From: Bacteroidales bacterium
Lineage (GTDB): Bacteria; Bacteroidota; Bacteroidia; Bacteroidales; UBA932
DNA length: 64,000 nt
Reading direction: 5' to 3'
Assembly: GCA_017502125.1 (NCBI GenBank)
Contig: JAFVVN010000040.1
Span: forward strand, 1-64,000
This document shows, piece after piece, positions 9,238-17,938 of the stretch. Position 1 is the stretch's first letter; each line of letters begins with the position of its first letter. A program made the position numbers and the translations under genes. Below the pieces are notes generated by a model. It searched no databases, was not told where the DNA came from, and saw only the letters and a list, made by a program, of their open reading frames with translations.

Positions 9238-9266
9238 CACTCCCATTTGTGAAAAGTGGCAAGTTT

Positions 9267-9338
9267 GGTCGGTTCGTCTATCGGTTAGGACTCAAGATTT
9301 TCATTCTTGCAAGAGGGGTTCGATTCCCCTACCGACTA
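9267..9338 (+). tRNA. tRNA-Glu (anticodon TTC)
   Basis: A 72-base cloverleaf. The acceptor stem GGTCGGT pairs with ACCGACT, the anticodon stem CAAGA/TCTTG encloses the loop TTTTCAT with anticodon TTC at 9300-9302, and the T arm is GAGGGGTTCGATTCCCCT. The 3' CCA is not encoded. It is followed after 25 bases by rpsT under the same promoter. Confidence 0.96.
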
Positions 9339-9363
9339 CGAAAAAATATAAAAAATAAGAACA

Positions 9364-9618
9364 ATGGCAAACCACGCTTCAGCAGACAAGCGCTATCGCC
9401 AGAGCGAGAGGCGCAGATTGCATAATAAGTATTATGCAAAGACTACAAGAAACGCAATTCGTGCGATTCGTAACACAAACGACAAGGCAGCAGCCGAGGC
9501 AAACGCACCTAAGGTGTACGCTATGATCGACAAGCTCGCTAAGATCGGTGTTATCCACAAGAACAAGGCTGCAAACCTCAAGAGCGGTATCGCAGTTTAC
9601 ATCAACAAGCTTTCATAA
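9364..9618 (+). CDS. rpsT: 30S ribosomal protein S20
   Basis: An 84-residue, strongly basic helical protein. The start [18 protein letters not shown] and the segment [17 protein letters not shown]-like C-terminus match ribosomal protein S20, which binds 16S rRNA early in 30S assembly. The codon use is of the highly expressed type. It sits behind tRNA-Glu and ends before a strong terminator. Confidence 0.97.
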   Translation: MANHASADKRYRQSERRRLHNKYYAKTTRNAIRAIRNTNDKAAAEANAPKVYAMIDKLAKIGVIHKNKAANLKSGIAVYINKLS

Positions 9619-9654
9619 AGAAAGATTCCTTTTAAAAGGTTTTCTTATAGCTAT

Positions 9655-9685
9655 AAAACGGCAGTCCGATCGGGCTGCCGTTTTT
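9655..9685. terminator. Rho-independent terminator after rpsT
   Basis: AAAACGGCAGTCC / GGGCTGCCGTTTTT: a GC-rich hairpin with a GATC loop, an A run before and a T run after. It can serve rpsT on the plus strand and the efflux operon on the minus strand. Confidence 0.9.
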
Positions 9686-9724
9686 GTGTCATGTCCACTC
9701 TGATCCTGAGGAGATCCCTGAATC

Positions 9725-11077
9725 TTATAGGTCGTATCCACCGCCGAGGGCGTAGTAGAGGTTGATTACTCCGCGGATTTCATCGAGACGGTCAGTGGTT
9801 TCGCTCAGTTCGGCCTGGAGAAGGTTCTTCTGTGCAGTGAGCACCTCAAGGTAGTTGGTATTGCCGTGCTTCATGAGGAGCTGGGTATTCCACACCGCAG
9901 CCTGAAGAGTGAGAATCTGTTTCTTGTCTATCTCCACCCTTCTTCGTGCTGTCTGCCACATGTTGAGGGCGTTGTTCACTTCCACACCCGCATCGAGCAG
10001 GCATTGGCGGAAAAGGTAGGCAGCCTGTTCATACTGGGCCTGGGCTGTCTTCATGCGTGCTTTGTTGGCTCCGCGTCCGAATACAGGCTGGACGAGGGAG
10101 GCTATGAGGTTGGATATCAGGCTTCCTGGGTCCAGAACTATGTTTCCGTTACCTGTGGTCCATCCGATTGCGCCGCTGAGCGACAGGGATGGGTAGAAGG
10201 CAGCTCTTGCGATATTCCTGGAGTAGTGGCATTGTGCGAGGGTCAGCTCTGCCTGGCGTACATCAGGACGTCTGCTCAGAAGTTCTGCAGGAACCCCGGC
10301 CGACAGCTCGGTAGGGAGGACCTGTTCGGCAAGCGTGGTTCTGTATATAGGCATAGGAACCACTCCGATGAGGGAGCAGAAGGAATTCTCCATTTCGTAT
10401 ATCTTTCTCTCAAGAGTCATCACATCCGCTTCCACGCTGAGCCGGTTGGCTTTGGCCTGAAGAACTGCAGCTTCGTTTGTCTTGCCGGCTCTCTTGAGGG
10501 CATCCAGAGTGCGGATGTTCTCTTCCCATGTGTCTAATGTGCGTCGGCTTATTGCAAGCTGTTCGTCAAGCCCGAGAAGTGTGTAGTAGCTTTCAGCGAT
10601 AGTGGCCACCAGTCTTGTTTGGACAGCATGTTCATATGCCTTGCTTTGCTCTACCGCTGCCTGTGCCCTGCGCTTGGAATTACGCAGCGAACCGAAGATG
10701 TCAGTTTCCCAGCTTGCTCCCACCGACGCGGAGAATGAACCGGGAAGTCCGCCCTGCATGTTGAAGTTTCCTCCGGGAAACAGGGCCCATCGTGCGGCAA
10801 GCAGGGAGGCCTCGGCCTCCTGAACCTTCAGGCGGGCTACCCCTATGTCTGTGTTATATTGCAGTCCTGTGGCTATCCATTCTTTGAGCAGAGAGTCGGT
10901 GAAGAACTTGTCCCATGAGACTGAAGCCGTGGATATCGAGTCGGGCAGGACCTCCATTCTGCGGTAGAGACTGTCTACGAAAGGAAGTTCCTGTCTGTCG
11001 TACTGCTTGTAGAAGCTGCATCCCGTGATGGACAGGACTGTGAGGACTGTTATGATTATCTTATATATATGTCTCAT
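9725..11077 (-). CDS. RND efflux outer membrane lipoprotein (OprM/NodT/TolC type)
   Basis: A 450-residue outer membrane channel component. The signal peptide ends in the lipobox SITGC (Cys20). Two repeated coiled-coil/strand halves follow, with family segments such as LLSRRPDVRQAE and ARAAFYPSLSLSGAIGW. In the assembled pump it forms the exit duct for substrates taken up by the inner membrane transporter. Its ATG overlaps the stop of the transporter gene by 4 bases (ATGA), confirming the start and translational coupling. Confidence 0.95.
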   Translation of the reverse strand: MRHIYKIIITVLTVLSITGCSFYKQYDRQELPFVDSLYRRMEVLPDSISTASVSWDKFFTDSLLKEWIATGLQYNTDIGVARLKVQEAEASLLAARWALFPGGNFNMQGGLPGSFSASVGASWETDIFGSLRNSKRRAQAAVEQSKAYEHAVQTRLVATIAESYYTLLGLDEQLAISRRTLDTWEENIRTLDALKRAGKTNEAAVLQAKANRLSVEADVMTLERKIYEMENSFCSLIGVVPMPIYRTTLAEQVLPTELSAGVPAELLSRRPDVRQAELTLAQCHYSRNIARAAFYPSLSLSGAIGWTTGNGNIVLDPGSLISNLIASLVQPVFGRGANKARMKTAQAQYEQAAYLFRQCLLDAGVEVNNALNMWQTARRRVEIDKKQILTLQAAVWNTQLLMKHGNTNYLEVLTAQKNLLQAELSETTDRLDEIRGVINLYYALGGGYDL

Positions 11078-14000
11078 ATTCTATCTCGTTTTGGCATTAC
11101 CTTTTCTTCGATATACTGGAATACGATGAAGAGAACCGGTACGATTACTATCAATGCGAGGGTTCCCACAAGCATTCCTCCCACGGTACCCACTCCTATC
11201 GAGATGTTACCGTTTGCTCCCACTCCCGAAGCGAACATGAGCGGAAGCATACCGAAGATCATTGTGAGTGAGGTCATGAGTATCGGGCGCAGACGCACCT
11301 TGGCAGCAGACATCGCTGCCATCGTGATTGACATGCCCTCAGCGCGTTTCTGCGATGCGTATTCTGTCAGAAGGATGGCGGTCTTGGCAAGCAGACCGAT
11401 GAGCATGAGCAGACCGATCTGGAGATATATGTTGTTCTCAAGCCCGAACCATCTTGCGAAGAGGAAGCTGCCTGCGAGGCCGAAAGGAACGGAGAGGATG
11501 ATCACTATAGGAATGAATATGCTCTCATACAACGCACAGAGAATCAGGAAGATGAATATGACGCATATGGCGAATATGACCGCCACCGAGTTTCCTGAAT
11601 CGGCTTCCTCTCGTGACATTCCTCCGAACTCATATCCATATCCGGAAGGGAGCACCTCGGAAGCCACTTCGCGTACAGCCTTGATGGCCTGGCCGGAACT
11701 GTAGCCTTCCGCAGCCTGTCCGTTGACAGATATTGCCGTGAAGAGGTTGAAACGCGATATCGACTGCGGACCATATATCCTTGTCAGTCTGAGATACTGG
11801 TTGATCGGGGACATCTCCCCGCTTGAGGTGCGTACGAACATGTTCTGGAGCGACTCTGTGTCAAGTCTGAACTCCGGTGCAGCCTGGTACATGACGCGAT
11901 AAAGCTTCGAGAACCTGTTCATGTTAGATGCGTAGCTTCCTCCCACATAGCCGGACAGCACGCTGAGTACGTCACCGGGAGAGGTGCCGTTTCTCTTGCA
12001 CTGGGCGGCATCCACCTCCACGAGGTACATAGGGAACTTGGAGTCAAACGAGGTCTTTGCACGTGATATCTCCGGACGCTTGTTGAGCTCGGCTATGAAG
12101 TTCTTTGATATCTTCTCAAGATCTTCCAGTTTTCCGCCCTTCTGGTCCTGCACATAGACTTCGAATCCGCTGCTGGCTCCATATCCCGGAATCATGCCTC
12201 GGGTGTAGACCATGATGTCTGCAGAGGTGATGTCTGCCGTCCTGCGGTATATCTCTTCGATGACTGCATCGATGTGGTCATTCTTTCCGGTACGCTCCTC
12301 CCAGTCGCGGAGACGGATCATGAAGTTACCTGTGGACGATCCCTGACCGAACATCATTCCGTATCCTGTTGTCCTGGAATAGGTCTCGATCTGCGGGATG
12401 TCGCTGATCCTGCGGTCTATTTCAGCCATTACCTTTTCAGTCTCGGCAATATTGGTTCCCGGAGGAGTCCTCACGTCCATGTTGATGGAACCCATGTCTT
12501 CCTTCGGAACAAGACCGGTCTTTGTGGTGTTCATCATATATGCCAGACCTCCGCATGCTACAATCAGGAGTATGACTGTCAGCCACTTGCGCTTGAACAT
12601 GAAGAGGACTATATGCTTGTATTTATCCACTATCCTTCCGAATCCTGCATCGAAGGCCTTATGGAAACGGCTGGAGAAGCTGGCCTTTTCACCTGGTCTG
12701 ACCTCATCGTGAGGGGTCATTATGAGGGCGCACAGTGCAGGGGAGAGGGTCAGGGAGTTGAGCAGGGATATACCCACCGCAACAGCCATTGTCAGACCGA
12801 ACTGGGTGTAGAACGTACCTGTGGTACCTCCCATGAAGCTCACGGGGATGAATACGGCCATGAATACGAATGTGGTGGCCAGAAGGGCTGTGGATATGCC
12901 TCCCATTGCGTCCACTGTCGCCTTGTATGGAGATTTGTATCCTTCGTCGAATTTCGCCTGCACAGCCTCCACCACCACGATGGAGTCATCCACCACGGTT
13001 CCGATCACCAGCACGAGTGCAAAGAGGGTGATCATGTTCAGGCTGAACCCGGCCACGAACAGGAAGGCGAATGTTCCCACGAGGGACACGATGATGGATA
13101 TGGTCGGGATGATTGTCGAGCGGAGGCTCTGAAGGAAGACGAACACCACGAGCACCACAAGGATGATAGCTTCAAAAAGGGTCTTGATGACGTTTCTGAT
13201 GGATGCGTCGAGGAAGTCCTTCGTGCTCATCATGTCTGTGATTTCCAGACCTTTGGGGAGCTCTGCGCGTATCTTCTCTATTTCCTTGTCTACGTTCTTG
13301 ATGATTTCGTTTGCATTCGATCCGGAGGTCTGGGAGATGCTCATCAGAGTGCCTGGATGGCCGTTCACCAGACCGACATAGTCATAGGTCCTTTCTCCGA
13401 GCTCTATGGTGGCCACATCCTTGAGCCTGAGCACTGTACCGTTACTCTCCGCCCTTATGACCATGTTCTCGTAGTCGATTACGTCCTCGTATCTTCCCCT
13501 GTATTTGAGCACATATCTGAAGGTATTCTCGGACTCGGCTCCCAGAGTACCTGTCGGGGCTTCAAGGTTCTGCTCGGCAAGCACTGCGGATATGTCGGAA
13601 GGCATGAGGCCATATTTGGCCATCTTTCCAGGATCCAGCCAGATACGGAGCGAGTAGTCGCCGCCACGGACATCCACCTCGCCGACTCCGGCAATTCGTG
13701 AAAGCCTTGGTTCGATGTTGATCTTCAGGTAGTTGATGATGAATTTCCTGTCGAACGAGTTGTCCGGACTGTATACTGCGATGGCCTTGATCCTGCTGGT
13801 CTGCCTCTTTCTGACGGTCACGCCGCTCTTGGTCACCTCTGCAGGAAGGAGGCTCTGCGCCGATGCGATCCTGTTCTGGACATTCACCATGGCCATGTCA
13901 CCGTCAGTTCCCTGACGGAAATATATCTGTATGCTTGCAGAACCGTTGTTTGTGGCCGACGACACCATATACATCATGTCCTCCACTCCGTTTATGGCCT

Positions 14001-14202
14001 CCTCCAGCGGTACGAGCACGCTCTTCTGCACAGTCTCTGCGTTTGCTCCCGCATAGCTTGCTGAAACGCTCACTGTCGGAGGTGCGATCTCCGGGAACTG
14101 CTCCACCGGAAGCTGGATGAGTCCGATAAGACCCACCAGCAGGATCATCACTGAGATGACTCCCGAGAATATCGGGCGGTCAATGAAAGTCTTTACATTC
14201 AT
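11074..14202 (-). CDS. RND multidrug efflux transporter, HAE-1 (AcrB/MexB) family
   Basis: A 1042-residue inner membrane proton antiporter, full length for the HAE-1 family. The N-terminus NVKTFIDRPIFSGVISVMI begins the first membrane helix; two periplasmic halves lie between helices 1-2 and 7-8. The proton relay aspartates are seen in GTVVDDSIVVVEAV. The C-terminal helices include VIFAICVIFIFLILCALYES. It is the middle gene of an adaptor-transporter-channel operon, overlapping the adaptor by one base and the channel by four. The substrate range is not readable from the sequence. Confidence 0.96.
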   Translation of the reverse strand: MNVKTFIDRPIFSGVISVMILLVGLIGLIQLPVEQFPEIAPPTVSVSASYAGANAETVQKSVLVPLEEAINGVEDMMYMVSSATNNGSASIQIYFRQGTDGDMAMVNVQNRIASAQSLLPAEVTKSGVTVRKRQTSRIKAIAVYSPDNSFDRKFIINYLKINIEPRLSRIAGVGEVDVRGGDYSLRIWLDPGKMAKYGLMPSDISAVLAEQNLEAPTGTLGAESENTFRYVLKYRGRYEDVIDYENMVIRAESNGTVLRLKDVATIELGERTYDYVGLVNGHPGTLMSISQTSGSNANEIIKNVDKEIEKIRAELPKGLEITDMMSTKDFLDASIRNVIKTLFEAIILVVLVVFVFLQSLRSTIIPTISIIVSLVGTFAFLFVAGFSLNMITLFALVLVIGTVVDDSIVVVEAVQAKFDEGYKSPYKATVDAMGGISTALLATTFVFMAVFIPVSFMGGTTGTFYTQFGLTMAVAVGISLLNSLTLSPALCALIMTPHDEVRPGEKASFSSRFHKAFDAGFGRIVDKYKHIVLFMFKRKWLTVILLIVACGGLAYMMNTTKTGLVPKEDMGSINMDVRTPPGTNIAETEKVMAEIDRRISDIPQIETYSRTTGYGMMFGQGSSTGNFMIRLRDWEERTGKNDHIDAVIEEIYRRTADITSADIMVYTRGMIPGYGASSGFEVYVQDQKGGKLEDLEKISKNFIAELNKRPEISRAKTSFDSKFPMYLVEVDAAQCKRNGTSPGDVLSVLSGYVGGSYASNMNRFSKLYRVMYQAAPEFRLDTESLQNMFVRTSSGEMSPINQYLRLTRIYGPQSISRFNLFTAISVNGQAAEGYSSGQAIKAVREVASEVLPSGYGYEFGGMSREEADSGNSVAVIFAICVIFIFLILCALYESIFIPIVIILSVPFGLAGSFLFARWFGLENNIYLQIGLLMLIGLLAKTAILLTEYASQKRAEGMSITMAAMSAAKVRLRPILMTSLTMIFGMLPLMFASGVGANGNISIGVGTVGGMLVGTLALIVIVPVLFIVFQYIEEKVMPKRDRI

Positions 14203-15347
14203 TACTGTATGCCCTCCACTGTATTCAATGTGTCGGTCTCTGCAGGCTTGCTCTTGATTTCAGTGCCTTCCTTGATCAGTCCGGCTCCCTCGGCAACTAT
14301 GATCTCTCCCACCTGGAGACCTCCGGTGACGATATATTCCTTTCCGTTGTTCTGCGGAGCCACCGTGATCTCTGTGGCAGAAGCCTTGCCGTCGATGACG
14401 CGGTATACGAAGATTCGGTCCTGAAGCTCATATGTGGCAGCCTGAGGGATCACAATGCAGTCCTTGAGCTCGGACGGGATGATGATGGTGCCGCTTCCTC
14501 CGTTGCGGAGAAGGTGGTTGCGGTTGTTGAATACTGCCCTGAGACTCACAGCTCCTGTATTCTCGCTGATTGTTCCCGATATGGCATTGATCTTTCCCTT
14601 ATGTTCATAGACCTGGCCGTTGCTCATCACAAGCTCCACCTCAGGCATCTGCTTTATGGCATCCTTGAGTGAACCGTACTGCTGCACCATGTCGAGCATC
14701 TGGTTTTCCGCCATGGAGAAATATGCATAGACGCGGCTGTCGTCGGAAACCGTCACGAGCGGCTGGGAGATGTTGCTTCCCACTAAGGCTCCGACGCGGT
14801 ATGGAATCATACTTGCCACACCGTTTACCGGTGAACGTACCTCTGTGTACGAAAGGTTGTTGCTTGCATTGACCTCTTCGGCCTTGCAGAGGGCCAGCCT
14901 TGCCTCGGCATCGATGAGGGCGTTCTGTGCGGTCATGAGGTCGAACTCAGAAACTACATCCTGTTCGAACAGGTCCTGGTTGCTTTCATATATGAGCTTT
15001 GCTGTGGACAGAGATGCCTCTGCACTCTTTACATTTGCCACAGCGATTTCATATGCGGCCTTGTATGGGGTCTGGTCGATGATGAACAGCACCTGACCCT
15101 TCCTGACGCTTTCGCCTTCCTCGATGAGGATGTCTGTGATCATTCCGCTGACCTGAGGACGGATTTCCACGGTCTGCACTCCGCTGATGGCTGCAGAGTA
15201 TCCTGTGGTGAGGGTCCTGTCGCTTTTCGTGATTTCCAGTGTCTGATACAAGGTGTCTGACTTGGGAGCCGTGCCTGTGGTTCCCTGTCTGCAGGCTGCA
15301 AGAATAAGCCCGCCAAGCATGAGGATTGCAATTCGAGTCTTTCTCAT
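14202..15347 (-). CDS. RND efflux periplasmic adaptor lipoprotein (AcrA/MexA family)
   Basis: A 381-residue membrane fusion protein that links the inner membrane transporter to the outer membrane channel. The N-terminus MRKTRIAILMLGGLILAAC gives a lipobox at Cys19. It has a biotinyl-lipoyl-like segment (VSGMITDILIEEGESVRKGQ), a helical hairpin (residues about 100-165), then beta-barrel and membrane-proximal domains. It is the first gene of the operon. No TetR or other local repressor gene is adjacent, so control is not obvious. Confidence 0.94.
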   Translation of the reverse strand: MRKTRIAILMLGGLILAACRQGTTGTAPKSDTLYQTLEITKSDRTLTTGYSAAISGVQTVEIRPQVSGMITDILIEEGESVRKGQVLFIIDQTPYKAAYEIAVANVKSAEASLSTAKLIYESNQDLFEQDVVSEFDLMTAQNALIDAEARLALCKAEEVNASNNLSYTEVRSPVNGVASMIPYRVGALVGSNISQPLVTVSDDSRVYAYFSMAENQMLDMVQQYGSLKDAIKQMPEVELVMSNGQVYEHKGKINAISGTISENTGAVSLRAVFNNRNHLLRNGGSGTIIIPSELKDCIVIPQAATYELQDRIFVYRVIDGKASATEITVAPQNNGKEYIVTGGLQVGEIIVAEGAGLIKEGTEIKSKPAETDTLNTVEGIQ

Positions 15348-15392
15348 TCAGGTAAAATTTGTGCTGTGTTCGTATAAAATCATTATATCTTG

Positions 15393-15441
15393 CAAAGTTA
15401 CTTCAATTGCACATTTTTTGAAAAAAAATATCTTATTTTTG
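15393..15441. promoter_or_regulatory. Divergent promoter region of the efflux operon and rnr
   Basis: On the minus strand TAACTTTG (15400-15393) is a plausible -7 box for the efflux operon, 45 bases before its ATG. On the plus strand TATTTTTG (15434-15441) is a plausible -7 box for rnr. Neither has a clear TTTG at 19 bases, so both are tentative. The region is AT-rich. Confidence 0.45.
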
Positions 15442-15494
15442 TATGGCTAAAAACCGTTTCCAGTCAGTTGTGGAATCGGGTAAACTGAATATCT

Positions 15495-17903
15495 ATGTCA
15501 AGAAGGAAAAATTCACACGGCAGGAGTCGTGGTAAGGGAAGAGGACAGAAGAAAGTCTTCCCGCAGGTGACTGGAAAAGTCCAGATGACCCGGGAAGGTT
15601 TTGCATTCATAATAGTGGAAGGAGATGAGGATGATGTGTTTGTCAAGGCATCCAAGACAAGGGGAGCCCTGAACGGGGACCTTGTGAGGGTGGCGGTGAC
15701 TCGTGAGAAGACTGAAAGGCAGCGTCGTGAAGGTGAGGTGGTGGAGATCGTCGAGCGTTCTCCAAGACCGTTCATAGGCATTCTTCATGTGGTGGGAAAT
15801 CAGGCGTGGGTGCTTATGCAGAGCCGTTTCATGCCATATGACATATCCATTCCGTTCACTCTCAGCGATGAGAAAAGATACCGCCGTCACAATGTAAGGG
15901 GTGCCTCCAATGCGGAGCCAAAGGATGAGACAGGATATCTGAAGCCTATTTCCGAGGATGTCTATGCCATACATAAAGTGTTCGAACTCTCTGAAGATGG
16001 CCGTCAGGAACTTCGTGCCCGTTCAGGAATGAAGGTGGCGGCTGTAGTGGACGGCTGGGACAGGCATGAGGCCACCCCTCATGGTCATATTGTGGATGTG
16101 CTTGGCGAGCCGGGCGAAAATGACACCGAGATGCATGCCATTCTCGCGGAGTTTGCCCTGCCATACCGCTTTGAGGCCGAGGTTGCGAATGCGGCAGACC
16201 ATATTCCGGAGCAGATTACGGAAGAGGACCTTGCAGGACGTCGCGACTTCAGGGATGTCCTCACGTTTACAATAGACCCTGCGGATGCAAAGGACTTTGA
16301 CGATGCACTTTCGTTCCGCAGACTTGAGAACGGAAATTACGAGGTGGGAGTCCATATCGCGGATGTGACCCATTATGTGCGTCCCGGATCGGTTGTGGAT
16401 GAAGAGGCACGCAGTCGCGGAACATCGGTATATCTGGTGGACAGGACAGTGCCTATGCTTCCGGAGAAGCTTTCCAACAAGTTGTGCTCACTTCGCCCGA
16501 ACGAGGAGAAACTCACATTCTCGGCAGTGTTTGAAATGACTCCTCTGGGGCGTGTCGCAGGCCAGTGGTTCGGTAGGACTGTCATCAATTCCGACTACAG
16601 ATTTGACTATGACGGGGCTCAGGCTGTGATTGAAGCAGGTGCCGGAGTATCTCACGAAGGTGTTCCTGATGAGGTGACTGAGGCTGTCCTCGTGCTTCAC
16701 GGTCTGGCTTCAAGGCTGAAGAAGAAGAGGTTTGCCGCCGGAGCCATCAGTTTTGAGAGACCTGAGATGAAGGTGGTGGTAGATGAAAAGGGAAGACCTG
16801 TGGATGTCTATCAGAAGGTGTCCAAGGAGGCCAACTGGCTGATAGAGGAGTTCATGCTTCTGGCAAACAGGAGCGTGGCCGAGTTTGTGGCTACCGGATG
16901 CAGAGGAATCGGAAATGAGTCTTCCAAGGGACGCAGACCTGCAAAGACCTTTGTCTATCGTGTGCATGACGAGCCTAATCAGGAGAAGGTGGACAACCTG
17001 AGGAACTTCATAGGAAACTTCGGATATAAGATGGGACCTACGGGCACCGGAAAGGAGATATCCAGGGAACTGAACAGTCTGTTCGCCGCTGCCAAGGATA
17101 CTCCGGAATACAACGCTATCGAACTTCTGTCGCTCAGGACCATGGCCAAGGCGCGTTACGATACGGAAAACCTCGGTCATTACGGCCTGGCCTTCAGATA
17201 TTACACCCATTTCACCTCGCCGATCAGGCGTTATCCCGATATGCTGGTCCACAGACTTCTTGCCTCATACCTGGAAGGTGGGGAATCGGCGCGGAAGGAT
17301 ACTTATGACAAGCTCTGCAAATATGCGTCGGAGCGTGAAGTCGTGGCTGCCGAGGCTGAACGCGCAAGCATAAAGTATAAGCTTGTGGAGTTCATGCAGG
17401 ATAAGGTGGGCTATGTCTTCGGAGGAAATGTCTCCGGACTTACCGAATGGGGAATGTATGTTGAGGTGGAACCTACCAAGATCGAGGGAATGGTTCCCCT
17501 GAGGGATATAAAGAGTGATTTCTTCGAGTTTGATGCCGACCATTACAGACTTGTCGGACGTCGTTCCGGCGTGGTATATAATCTCGGAGATCCTGTCAGA
17601 ATCAGGGTGAAGAAGACCAATCTTGAGCAGAAACTTCTTGATTATGAGCTCATTGAGTCTGGCCTTGAGGAGAGGGTCTATGACAGGATAGAATATGAAA
17701 GCGGCCGTGGTACCTCGTTCATCAAGGGAGAGGACGGATCATTCGACAATGTTACAGTCGGCATAAACAAGGCTGCCCGTAAGGAAAAGGTACGCAAGGC
17801 CATCCAGGAGTCCAAGCGCAAGGCCAGGAAGACTTCTGCGAAGAAGGACAGGAATAAGGCAGACTCCAGACCGTCGAGGAAGAACGGTAAAAAGGCGGAC
17901 TGA
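15495..17903 (+). CDS. rnr: Ribonuclease R
   Basis: An 802-residue 3'-5' exoribonuclease that degrades structured RNA. The order is a basic N-terminal tail (MSRRKNSHGRSRGKGRGQKK), cold-shock-like RNA-binding domains, the RNB catalytic domain with TIDPADAKDFDDALS holding the metal-binding aspartates, FTSPIRRYPDMLVHR, an S1 domain (about residues 630-720) and a very basic lysine-rich tail. The ATG at 15495 is the only start in this frame because a TGA lies three codons upstream. A different 30-codon reading frame starts at 15443 and overlaps it, which I do not regard as a gene. Confidence 0.95.
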   Translation: MSRRKNSHGRSRGKGRGQKKVFPQVTGKVQMTREGFAFIIVEGDEDDVFVKASKTRGALNGDLVRVAVTREKTERQRREGEVVEIVERSPRPFIGILHVVGNQAWVLMQSRFMPYDISIPFTLSDEKRYRRHNVRGASNAEPKDETGYLKPISEDVYAIHKVFELSEDGRQELRARSGMKVAAVVDGWDRHEATPHGHIVDVLGEPGENDTEMHAILAEFALPYRFEAEVANAADHIPEQITEEDLAGRRDFRDVLTFTIDPADAKDFDDALSFRRLENGNYEVGVHIADVTHYVRPGSVVDEEARSRGTSVYLVDRTVPMLPEKLSNKLCSLRPNEEKLTFSAVFEMTPLGRVAGQWFGRTVINSDYRFDYDGAQAVIEAGAGVSHEGVPDEVTEAVLVLHGLASRLKKKRFAAGAISFERPEMKVVVDEKGRPVDVYQKVSKEANWLIEEFMLLANRSVAEFVATGCRGIGNESSKGRRPAKTFVYRVHDEPNQEKVDNLRNFIGNFGYKMGPTGTGKEISRELNSLFAAAKDTPEYNAIELLSLRTMAKARYDTENLGHYGLAFRYYTHFTSPIRRYPDMLVHRLLASYLEGGESARKDTYDKLCKYASEREVVAAEAERASIKYKLVEFMQDKVGYVFGGNVSGLTEWGMYVEVEPTKIEGMVPLRDIKSDFFEFDADHYRLVGRRSGVVYNLGDPVRIRVKKTNLEQKLLDYELIESGLEERVYDRIEYESGRGTSFIKGEDGSFDNVTVGINKAARKEKVRKAIQESKRKARKTSAKKDRNKADSRPSRKNGKKAD

Positions 17904-17938
17904 TGGCCGTAAGATGTTAACAACTAAACTGATATATA

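Noticed and set aside
12274-13701. A 475-codon open frame opposite the RND transporter gene
   Set aside because: It is a shadow of the transporter, rich in His, Glu and Cys as expected from reversed codons, with no recognisable domain.
15443-15535. A 30-codon frame overlapping the start of rnr
   Set aside because: The only candidate -7 box ends 1 base before its ATG, so the transcript would probably begin inside it; no conservation can be shown.
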